Origin: Paratrimastix pyriformis
Taxonomy: Eukaryota; Preaxostyla; Paratrimastigidae
Assembly: GCA_027972325.1 (NCBI GenBank)
Contig: JAPMOS010000063.1
Coordinates: 114,501-178,500 of the forward strand
DNA length: 64,000 bases
Direction: 5' to 3'
Shown: piece after piece, positions 55,563-64,000 of the stretch
Position numbering within the stretch: position 1 is the first letter of the stretch
How the letters are laid out: every line of letters starts with the position of its first letter
Notes under the pieces: model-generated
Databases searched by the model: none
What the model was told of the DNA's origin: nothing
Seen by the model: only the letters and a program-made list of their open reading frames with translations
Position numbers and translations under genes: made by a program

Positions 55563-58500
55563 GCGCATCCAATTTTCGCCCTGTCGACTGAAATGCTCGC
55601 TGAAATTCTCGCACGTGCCACCGCCGTGCCGCACACCTTCCGGACCGAGTTCCTCAAGGTTTGTGGCCTCTCATCCCACGAATGTCACGCTCACGTCTCG
55701 CGTCTATCACCCTTCCCTGCAGAGCGTCTTAGACGCCCAGACTGCGCCCTCAGGGGCTGATACTCTTTGGAACGTGGCCACTCTCACCAGCACCGCCACC
55801 GCCACTCCAACGGACGGAATGGGACCGAAGGGCCAGCAGGCCATCAGGTCTGCGTGTGGTGGCCTTTTCCACCCAGCGCACAATTTCTCTGTCTCGGACA
55901 AACATCGAGACATCATTTCGCTGGCCAACGCACCGAATGTGACACCCTTGTTTTTGCGCTCAAGCTTCTTGGCGGTTGGACGTCGGGAGGGCGGCACCAA
56001 ATGGTACCAGATTCCCGCAGGAATGCCCAGTCCCAAAAACTTTTTGGAGCGAGGGTGGGGGAGAGGTGGTTGTCGGTTGTCCCCTGACACCTTTGTCCCT
56101 GGTACAGACCCAGAAAATGAGTCGACTGATCGGTGCGTGAAGGGCGGCGTCGCCACCCTCCCCCATGTCAGGGACTGCTAGCAAGACAGTGACGACGGAC
56201 AGTGACCACCCCAATGAGTCCCCACATCATTCAGGAAGTCAGGGTCGACATCACCCAGTTGCGAGCCGGGTCGAGTTGGCCAGGAGCAGCCAGAGCAACA
56301 GCGGCAGGGGCTATTAGTAAGGACAGCAGCAGATGTGGCGACAAGAGGAGCATCAGGGGCAGCACCGGCATAACAGCTGCAAGGGCAGGTTAGCAACAGC
56401 GACAGCGACAGCAGGGACAACAGCTGCATGGGGAACAAAGGGAGCAATGGCAAAGACAATTGCGACTTGACGAAGCGGGCGCCCCGTTTGACGGGAGCCA
56501 GGGTCCACCTTTTTTGTGGCGGATCGCTCACGCTCACGCTCACGCTCACGCTTCCTCCTTTCACAAACACATGTCACCCCTTGTCGTTTGGGCAGCATCT
56601 ATGACGAGCGGAGCACTCTGACGTGGGTCATCTCACCGCAAGGGTACTCCCGCCTGGCACGCACATGCCGGGTCCGCCATCCTGCACGCTCGCATCTCGT
56701 GGTCCCTCCTTCCTTCCCGTCCGCCCAATCAAGTCCACATCAACCTGATAATCCCTCCATGAATGCTGGTGCCAAAGGCCATGGGCGCTTGTTTTCGGCT
56801 CAATCCAGCCATTATCATTCTTTCCATCTTGCGATGCAGGTCTTCCACGCGGCCATGGTCGATCAAGCTTACTGGGTGCGGGCCCTCCGTCAAACATTCC
56901 TCTCGTTCGTCTGCCGGCCTCTCGCCCGAAATGAGGCGTAAACTCGCCTTCTTCCTTTTCGCCTGATCTCCGAGCCTGAGCCGCCCGCTCACGATCCATG
57001 CGCTTGAATCTCGTTTGGGGGTTGGGGAGCAGGCTGAGCGACATGGAAGCCTGTGTGCGCCTCGACCAGCTCGATCGACGGCTACAACATGCCGCTCAGC
57101 CCTACCGTCTCGCACTGCTGTCTGCCCAGCAAGAGGCCTTGCAGACCTTCAAGGAGGCTTCGGCGACTGAAGCACCCCAGCCACGACTGGCTCCGAAGGA
57201 CGCGCCTCTCGAAGAGGCAGACGAGACCGCAGACGAGGAGAAGGAGGAAGTGGTCTTCGAGTATCAGAAGCTGTACTCCCGGCGCCTGCACGACCCGCTG
57301 TTCCTGTTCCAGGTCACAAGAGAGAAAGGAAGGACATACAAGCACAGTTCACTAGGGAGTGCTATAATTAAACAGTGCCCCCCCAAGCCGACGGTCACAG
57401 GCGGGCATCGGGAAAACGCTCAGATTGAAGAGCGAAGATGGAAATCAGAGCGTGTCACTCCACTGCTCACTTCTCACTCTTGGGTCTTCGACGGTAGATC
57501 AAGAGCAATCAGAGCGGTTCTTTTGATGTGCGCGAGTAGCAGACCAATGGACTCGGGCGCCGCATCGGTCTTGGGGCACAAGGGACAGGACACCGAAGAC
57601 AGGGGCGCGCCAGGCCGCCCGGAGTCCGGGGATGGGACAGAACGGTGATAAACGCTACCCCTGACGCCCGCACTATATGGCGGCCAAACAAACGTCGGCA
57701 CATTCCACATTCCTCCACGCGCTCGCATGCGGCACGCTCATCCCCCACCACTTCGAATTCTTGTAGTCACCTCACACCCCTCCACCCCTCCTGCCCGCGA
57801 TCTGCTCAGTCGAATGTGCCTGTCTTCAACAGCTACATGGAGCTCTCCCCCGACGCGGACAGCCTGATGCTCATGAACACCGACAAGCGTCTGCCACCCT
57901 TCTCTCTCTCTCTCTCTCCCACCTCAAAAGTGAACGAATCGCAACACAGTTTATCGACACAGTCCGTGATGGAAGCTGCGATATCCGGTCTCCACCACTT
58001 CCCCCACACACACACACACACACACATACACACACATTGTTTTATTTTCCCGTTACTTCGTTCCTTCTTTACACGACACACACACACACAGAGCAGTTGA
58101 GGTTATCGTTTTTTTGCGCTCCATCCAGGTCCAAGAAGGGAGGGAGGAAACTGCAGAGACGCAAAAGGGTTGATGTGACCCATATCCCCGGTCGGTCGAC
58201 TCCGTCACCCGACTCGTTCCAGTGTCTCGCTCACCTCCACCGGACGGATCGGCTCGCGGGCTGCCTCAGGGCCGATCGCAGCTCTGGTGCGATGGATGCG
58301 CGGGATGGAACTCATCACAGAACGGAAAGCAGAGAGTTTGACGGCTCGCCAGTCCGCACCAACAGGGGCATCTGGGTCCTCGTACATGACACCCACACTT
58401 GTCCTTATTTTCTCCCTAACGCTCCTCTTTTTTCGCGGCTTTCCACACTTCGTAGTCCCCACATATGGCTACCACCGGAGGGGCAGTACCCCTGATGCTG

Positions 58501-60237
58501 ATGGGCTGCCGCTGCTACTGCGCCTGCTGAATGACCCCAATATGGTGAACCTGAAAACCCTCATGCTCCATCCCTCCTGCCGCGTATCGGCGTATATCCA
58601 GGTCTGCTTACGTGGAGGCAGAAGGGTACCGTCGTGGTCCATGTCTGCTTGGTGTGGCCAGGGGGCTCCATCTGGATACCCATGAGCTGCCCGTCCCCGA
58701 ACAGGCGCTCCTCCTGCCCGTCCATACGGGGAAATTGCGCCGTCTGCGCGCACTGCAATTGCCACCCGGTATGGGATTCTACGAGGACCACTCGGGATGC
58801 AGCTTCAAGGCTCTCATGGAAGCGCTGCGGGGCCTCGTCCACATGAGCTTCGTCGCCCCGCGGCTCGAGTGGCAGCCAGCCCCGTCCGTCATTTGCCCCT
58901 CTCCCTCTCCCCTGAGAGGGCTGTCCTCTGGTGTCCTCCTCCTCCTTGTCCCGGCGTTGTCTTGGGTTGTCTTTTTTTCGGGTGGCTGGCACACGACCCC
59001 CGCTCATCTTGTTCGACGCGTTTCCTTCCAACTCCTGCCATCAAGTGACCCGGGGTATGCGCCCTCGCCACCTCCCATCATCCATGCCCGCCTCCGGTCG
59101 CTGTCGCTGGACGGGTATCAGGTCATTTGTTTCGGTACCACAACCACAACCTGTTCTCGAATTTCAGGTTCAAGTCATGCAGGGCGCGCTTGGTGCAGCC
59201 CGCCTGCCGCGGCTGGAGCACCTCACGATCCATTTGAAGGCCTCCGCCTGCTCGCCTGGTAGTCTATTTGACTTGCTCAATGCATCCTGGGTCTGTCGTG
59301 GAATTGCAGTTGCCCCAAGTTCCCCCTCCGCCCCTCCCTCCCTCCCTCCCTCCCCTCCCTCCCCTCCCCTCCCCCCTCCCTCCCTCCCTCCCTCCCTCCC
59401 TCCCCTCCCCCCTCCCCCTCCCCTCCCACCTCCCTCCCTCCCCCTCCCCTCCCCTCCCCTCCCCTCCTCCCCCCCCCACACACACACACACACACACACA
59501 CCCACACCACCCACACCCCCACCCCCACCCCCACCCCCCCCCACCCCGGCCTTCTGAGACTGCCCTGGACACATCGAGCGTTCTCCTTTTGCCCCACCGT
59601 CACTTCATGTGATCCACGTTCGCAGCCGCCAGCCTCGCTTGCTCAGAATTTTTACACTCCATTCATCATCACGCAGTGATGGCCTCTTCCTGCCGGTGCG
59701 ACGCACCCGTTGGCGTGAATTCCACTTTTTCTCACTTCTGCTTCTGTCCAACACACTCCCACCAACACACCATACACGCCCGAACAGGCGAGCACGTCCA
59801 TGCCTGCCTTGCGTCGGCTGACCATCTTGGACGTCCCGCTGGACCGTGCAGGCGAATGCGCCTCACCTGCGGCACCCGGCGGCATGGGCTTTGCCTTCTT
59901 CCCGCCTGTCATGACCCCACCCGAGCACTTGTTCCAGGCCCTGGCGGCAATGCAGTCCTGCCTGCGCACGCCTTCCGTGCGCGATCCAATGCCAAGTCTG
60001 ATCCAGATGGTCGAACGCCTCGAGATTGCGGCTGCCGTCGATCTGACTTTGCCCGAACTGAACCTTGGGCTGCCTCATTGGCTGACCATGTTCTATCGGC
60101 TGGCACCCAGTGACATTGGGTTCCTGCGGATGTTCCACCTCGTTGGATTTCCACGCTGGATCCAAGAGCAGATGGGACCGGAGGCTGAAAAGGTCAAAGA
60201 TGAGGTGGCCACCGTGTGGACAGAGACCTTTATGTAA
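55563..60237 (+). CDS. F-box/leucine-rich-repeat protein
   Basis: The opening exon reads HPIFALSTEMLAEILARA (ATG at 55593). The next (about 55721-55848) is SVLDAQTAPSGADTLWNV. After a repeat-filled gap comes WVISPQGYSRLARTCR joined in phase to VFHAAMVDQAYWVRALRQTF, the second half of an F-box. An acidic exon (57049-57312) joins across a repeat-filled intron to SNVPVFNSYMELSPDADSLM. LRR-like exons follow: DADGLPLLLRLLNDPNMVNL, LRRLRALQLPPGMGFYED, ARLRSLSLDGYQ, LPRLEHLTIHLKA and MPALRRLTILDVPLD, then VERLEIAAAVDLTLPELNLG. The stop is at 60237. SCF-type substrate receptor function is inferred. The link between the 55.6-55.8 kb exons and the rest is uncertain; they may belong to another gene. Confidence 0.5.
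55849..56560. other. Repeat-containing gap in the F-box/LRR gene
   Basis: About 700 bp with no convincing exon. It holds the copy of A2 at 56108-56162 and a CAGCAACAGCGACAG-type trinucleotide-like patch near 56295-56425, which may have been placed with the repeat. Confidence 0.5.
56108..56162. repeat. Dispersed repeat, copy of A2
   Basis: Partner of 41765-41820, matching over cagaaaatgag and actgatcgg and more weakly beyond. Confidence 0.45.
57319..57460. repeat. Dispersed repeat, copy of A1
   Basis: Partner of 40933-41100. It begins about five bases after the donor of the host intron (57313/57314) and lies wholly within it. The host exons join in phase around it. Confidence 0.6.
58005..58091. 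repeat. (AC)n-core-(AC)n repeat, copy 2
   Basis: Second copy of the arrangement at 42389-42493, with a core shortened by about 25 bases on its left side. The right part (ttttcccgttacttc, then ttctttac) is nearly identical. Confidence 0.75.
58092..58300 (-). pseudogene. Copied 3' end of the LRR gene
   Basis: Aligns with 21466-21755 on the same strand. Shared blocks include ggttatcg, tttttgcgctc, aactgcagagacg, gactcg, ccagtgtctcg and gctgcctcagggccgatcgc. It covers the last LRR exon, the stop, and the last intron, so it arose by DNA duplication and not through mRNA. The minus frame still reads AAIGPEAAREPIRPVEVSET, against AIGPEAARELIRALEVNET in the source. It sits directly next to the (AC)n repeat in an F-box/LRR intron. 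It has diverged and has no function apparent to me. Confidence 0.75.
59328..59545. repeat. (CCCTC)n / (CA)n tract in an F-box/LRR intron
   Basis: A long CCTCC-type run, then a CA microsatellite (59477-59502) and CCCCCA units. All are C-rich on the sense strand of the host gene. Confidence 0.9.
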
Positions 60238-60809
<572 letters not shown>

Positions 60810-60879
60810 CAAGTCAGGCGAGCTCGCTTCGTTACGCTTTCAATCTGGTGACTATCTCCCCGAGTCAGTCTCCTCTTGT

Positions 60880-61330
60880 CGACTGATTTTCACTCATCAG
60901 TCAAATTTCAGTCAATTTCAGTCAATTCTTGTCGACAAACCACACATACTGTATTGGCGAAAACCTCACTAATGGGGTGAAGAACCCAGTGGCTGATGGG
61001 ATGGAGGACCGCGCTGAAGGCATGGGCGGTTTTCTACTGGGTCTCAGGTGGCTGGGGCTGGCATCCTTTTGGCTTACGGTCTGTATGAATGTTTCCCTTG
61101 TTGCTGTTTGCCTTGTAGACTCCTTTGATTTTTGGCAGTGTTCCTGGGAAATTGACAAGCACTGACGCTCTTGTCGGCGAGAATTGACTGAAGTTTTGTG
61201 ACCACTGACCCGTCAGTCAGCAGGAGTCTTGTCCAGACTGAAGTTTGTTGACTGAGCAGTTGACTGGCCGAGGGGTCAATCAAATCTTGTCAGTCAACCA
61301 ACATAGGTTGATCAGCCCCGACAAGAATGT
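60880..61330. repeat. Patch of short CTTGTC and TGACTGA repeats
   Basis: The words CTTGTC, GACTGAAGTTT and CAGTCAA recur many times in both orientations over 450 bp. They include the 10-bp palindrome TTGTCGACAA near 60933 and an inverted CTTGTC...GACAAG pair at about 61287-61326. Such clustering of short words in both orientations resembles subterminal repeats of a DNA transposon, where transposase binds. No matching transposase ORF is seen. GC content falls sharply here. Confidence 0.5.
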
Positions 61331-61455
61331 TACAAGCCGCTACAAACTCGCACAAGACCTTACGAGAACCCGCAGCTTTTGTTTGAGTGTCATGTTCGAC
61401 TCTCCCGGGGTCGAGTTGACCTTCAAAGCGTTTGAATTTCACCTTCAGAAGATGG

Positions 61456-61505
61456 CTGATCGGACCCCCCTGAGCGACCCCCTTTCGACTCCGAACCAGG
61501 AAGGT
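61456..61505 (+). repeat. Element repeat R1
   Basis: A 48-bp block (ends cggacccccctgagcgac and ccaggaaggtaatg) that is repeated in inverted orientation at 61853-61903. Its last 25 bases recur in direct orientation at 61963-61987. Confidence 0.85.
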
Positions 61506-61852
61506 AATGATGGAGTTTGCTCTCGTGTTTACACCAAAACCGCATCTTTAAAGATAATTAAAATTTTGATAATATCCCCCCGGCATAGGGCTCGCTACTC
61601 CCGCTTTCTTTGCGGTTTTCGCACCCTTCACCCTCTCCTCCCAGCCGCCCGCAGGGCGGCGTAAGTGGGGAATGCCCGAAAGCTCAGCAGAAGACAAGGA
61701 CACCCTTCGGGCTTCTCCTGGTCAGGAAGAAAGGCGAAGAAACCTGACCGCCGTTCGCAACCTCCTCGTTCCTACCTGCTCCCCGGCACTCCCAGCAGTC
61801 CCGTCGCGTCTCCTCGACACAGTGGGAAGCTTTGGGGGTGGGAGGTGGGTAC

Positions 61853-61903
61853 CTTCCTGGGTTCGGAGTCGAAAGGGGGTCGCTCAGGGGGGTCCGATAG
61901 GTC
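61853..61903 (-). repeat. Element repeat R2 (inverted copy of R1)
   Basis: Reverse complement of R1 with one inserted base over about 48 bp. It overlaps the open frame that follows the tyrosine-recombinase domain. Confidence 0.85.
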
Positions 61904-61962
61904 CTTCCTATGTCGGACCTCCAGCCCCCCCTTTCGCTCCGCCCCTTTTTCTCCTTCCTCAC

Positions 61963-61987
61963 CCAGGAAGGTAATGATGGAATTTTC
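61963..61987 (+). repeat. Element repeat R3 (direct copy of R1 end)
   Basis: ccaggaaggtaatgatgg and a few more bases repeat the right end of R1 in the same orientation. Confidence 0.8.
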
Positions 61988-62678
61988 AAGCTCCAGCGGA
62001 GCCTTTTTGGGGTTCGCCCGATTATAGTGTCGATCCAATACGGCAGACTTTTCCGTCCAGCCAAAAATTCGACGGACGACGGGCTCTGGCACATCATTTT
62101 CTAAGAGTTTCGAGGCACCCGCCCCACGGAGGGCGTATGTCCGAAAGTTGGCTGGGATCCCAGCCTCTGTCATCAGCCCACGCGCCAGCTTCGAAACCCG
62201 TGCTCCCCCCGCGTTATAATCTCTGTTGCAAGCTTTAAATCTGCGCATTTGGTCCGTCCTAGTTCCGCTTATGTTTGCGTTGCGTGTATGGGCTTACAGA
62301 CAAGAAGTCTGCGCCTTGGGATCTGAACAAGCAGTTCGGAGACCTGCACCGCAAACGATCGAGCAGATCGTGCGGAATGCTCTCAGGACGAACCTGGGAA
62401 ATAATGAATTGGAAATGCTGATCTATTGTTTTATTATTGGTAGGAGAATGACAGCTATCAGTCGAGTGTTGGCAAGAATGCTTTATTCTGAGAGAGCTCA
62501 TCGAGGCAAGGGATGGAACAGGGGAATGCGGGAAAGTAGGAGGGAACAAGGAAATGGGAATGAACTATTCTCGTCGTGTTGGACGTATTTTGGTGCCGTA
62601 GTGAAGGGGATGCAATCGATGATCTGCGGCCTGGCAACGATCCTCACTTTGTTGTTCTTCTGTGGTGCGGTAGGTGCT

Positions 62679-63272
62679 ATGTCAACTTCGGTGCTGGACT
62701 CCCCTGCTCCTGGCCAAGCGTTGGCCCCTGCCCCTGGTTCGGCCGATCCAGTTGCTGCGGTGGCTCCTGCCCCGCTGGTCCCGTCCCCGGTTGTTGGTGG
62801 GGCTGCGGAGGAGGCTGTCCGTCCGGACGGGTCTCCAACGGTTTCGGTGGATGGCGCTGTGGACGAGGCTGAGCCGGTGCGCAGAGGGAAGGGATTGTTT
62901 GGGCCCGTGGTCAAGGATAGGTGGCTGGTCAGAATCCACCACCCGGATGCCCGCAGTCTGCCGAGACCCCCAGCAAAGATGGATGCGCTGCCCATGGTGG
63001 GAAACACGGCTCTGTCCCTGGGGTGTGCGGGGAACATGTTGGATGAGGCGAAGGCCTGGGCGGAGTCGGTTGGTGCCCAGGTGATGTCGGCCACCCCCTC
63101 TGCTGGCGAGAGGACAACCTTCCTATCAAATGAGATGGTAGCCCCCGAGGCTTTATTTGCTGCGTGGAAACGGCAACGCACCAGCACGACCAATGTTGGA
63201 GTGACCCCTTGCGGCCGGAGCCTGGTCCTGGAGGTGCGTGGCCCGGTTGAGCGGCGCTCCGCGGTCGAGTAG
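62679..63272 (+). CDS. Intron-free ORF, unknown, beside the recombinase element
   Basis: An uninterrupted 197-codon frame from the ATG at 62679 (MSTSVLDSPAPGQ). The first 70 residues are Ala/Pro/Val-rich. The rest reads GKGLFGPVVKDRWLVRIHHP and MLDEAKAWAESVGAQVM, ending VRGPVERRSAVE. The frame is open further upstream to 62226, where the extra residues include a hydrophobic stretch (ICGLATILTLLFFCGAVG), so a longer protein is possible. Base composition and the lack of introns and microsatellites differ from host genes to the left. No family is recognised. It may be cargo or a structural gene of a mobile element. Confidence 0.45.
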   Translation: MSTSVLDSPAPGQALAPAPGSADPVAAVAPAPLVPSPVVGGAAEEAVRPDGSPTVSVDGAVDEAEPVRRGKGLFGPVVKDRWLVRIHHPDARSLPRPPAKMDALPMVGNTALSLGCAGNMLDEAKAWAESVGAQVMSATPSAGERTTFLSNEMVAPEALFAAWKRQRTSTTNVGVTPCGRSLVLEVRGPVERRSAVE

Positions 63273-63333
63273 ACTGCAAAGTTGAATTTTTCTCCGCTCC
63301 GATTTTTGCTCGATTGTTCTTTGACTGCCAGCC

Positions 63334-64000
63334 ATGAGCACTTCTACTGTTACTGGATCAGTTCCAATTGTGATTGAGGACGGTGCGGCGGGACGCCAGA
63401 AGAGAAGCCATGTGGGTCATGAAGAGGGGACGAAGAGGGACCGGACCGTGTGGGAGAAGGTCTGCTGTTCACACATGAAATCACTGCACGGTTGCTGCGG
63501 CTGCAAAGGGTGGAGCTCCGAGTTGGAGCCTGCAGTCTTGAGAAGTTCCATGTTTCTCACCCTCGCCATTTGTTTTCTGATCGTGGTGCAGGCGATTGGA
63601 GCGATGATGGTTTTCAAGCCGGAGATCGAGCCGATCAGCTATGCTGAGATCCAGGAAACCTTGGTGGGGACCATTGTGGAGGGGTCTTTCCCTCGGTTCA
63701 CAGCCCTCTTTGATGAAGTGACTGAGGGCTTGGTGGCTGCCATTGAAGGCCTTTTGACAAGTTTGGAGCGGAGATCGAGCCGATCAAAGGTGAGGTTGCG
63801 GCGTTCGAGCCAGATGTCATTGTGGAAAAGGTGTCGAAGGTGACCTTGGCTGGATTTATGCAGACCACAACGGAGAATGACGTTGCAGCATGGCTGGGAA
63901 GGAGGAGTCTGTCCATCACTCACTGCTGTTGTCAGCTCAATGGTCATGGTAGATTCGCTTCGTATCTTTATGCTGTTTTGGGTCGATACTCTAGGGAACA
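63334..64000 (+). CDS. Intron-free ORF with one membrane segment, runs to window edge
   Basis: The ATG at 63334 starts MSTSTVTGSVPIVIEDGAAG, echoing the MSTS start of the previous ORF. A basic stretch is followed by a Cys-rich patch (WEKVCCSHMKSLHGCCGCKG) and one strong membrane helix (MFLTLAICFLIVVQAIGAMM), then FKPEIEPISYAEIQETLVG and repeated FDEVTEGL / PDVIVEKVSKV-like acidic segments. Coding character continues to the window edge. The Cys-rich patch before a membrane segment would suit a membrane-anchored protein. No family is recognised. It appears to belong to the same unit as the ORF at 62679. Confidence 0.45.

Larger units (their letters stand above)
61772..62550 (-). mobile_element. 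Worn tyrosine-recombinase element (Crypton/DIRS-like)
   Basis: The minus strand from about 62248 to 61990 codes for the C-terminal catalytic part of a tyrosine recombinase: FRTYALRGAGASKLLEN, VRRIFGWTEKSAVLDRHYNR. The Arg in LRG, the His/Trp position and the Tyr in HYNR fit the family's catalytic set. Such enzymes occur in Crypton transposons, DIRS/Ngaro retroelements and integrated viruses. No reverse transcriptase was found, so the class is open. Upstream sequence (62550-62260) shows related but degraded coding character. The copy looks incomplete, with a few breaks, and repeats R1-R3 lie at its 3' side. The near-identity of R1 and R2 suggests a fairly young insertion. Confidence 0.6.

Noticed and set aside
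57474-57751. Minus-strand ORF with a CPLC motif, possible zinc finger
   Set aside because: It lies in an intron next to the dispersed-repeat copy, has too few metal ligands and has no second copy at the A1 locus to support coding.

Overview
The window is GC-rich nuclear DNA from a eukaryote. Genes are packed closely and split by many introns, some only about 45 bp. Their products are eukaryotic: a PP6-type phosphatase, THOC5, Nse3, SmB, makorin, eukaryotic-type ProRS and an RNAi-type RNA polymerase. Four products (MAPK15-like kinase, DNAAF3, SF-assemblin and an ERICH3-like protein) belong to cilia, flagella or basal bodies. SF-assemblin/giardin and an intron-bearing bacterial-type XdhC factor suggest a free-living flagellated protist, perhaps an excavate or metamonad. 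That placement is inference. I saw no rRNA gene, tRNA gene or CRISPR array.

Layout. 0-12 kb: a partial gene, PP6-like phosphatase (-), THOC5-like (+), ERICH3-like (+), XdhC-like (+). 12-26 kb: F-box/multi-TM protein (-), coiled-coil protein (-), Nse3 (-), a lipidated small protein (+), an LRR protein (-), ABHD13-like hydrolase (-). 26-38 kb: ProRS (+), MAPK15-like (-), DNAAF3 (+), SF-assemblin (+), a proline-rich protein (-), a geranylgeranyl-reductase-like flavoprotein (+). 38-60 kb: a large RdRp gene (+), a myristoylated small protein (+), SmB (-), an EMAPII/AIMP1-like tRNA-binding protein (+), makorin (-), a three-BRCT protein (+) and an F-box/LRR protein (+). 60-64 kb: a different landscape, with simple repeats, a repeat-rich patch, a worn tyrosine-recombinase element with inverted and direct repeats, and two intron-free ORFs that run toward the window edge.

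Genes often form head-to-head pairs whose start codons lie about 0-110 bp apart. Examples are MAPK15/DNAAF3, ABHD13/ProRS, SmB/EMAPII-like and makorin/BRCT. Such pairs probably share promoters.

Introns follow a house style. Most 5' splice sites read GTYYG (GTCTG, GTCCG, GTTTG) instead of GTRAGT, and long poly-C runs often stand just before the 3' splice site. Introns also hold microsatellites, minisatellites and dispersed repeats. The RdRp and F-box/LRR introns share at least three pieces of diverged sequence, and one F-box/LRR intron carries a copied 3' end of the LRR gene from 21 kb.

Exon models were built by hand from reading frame, splice phase and family resemblance. Where an end could not be phased, the entry says so.
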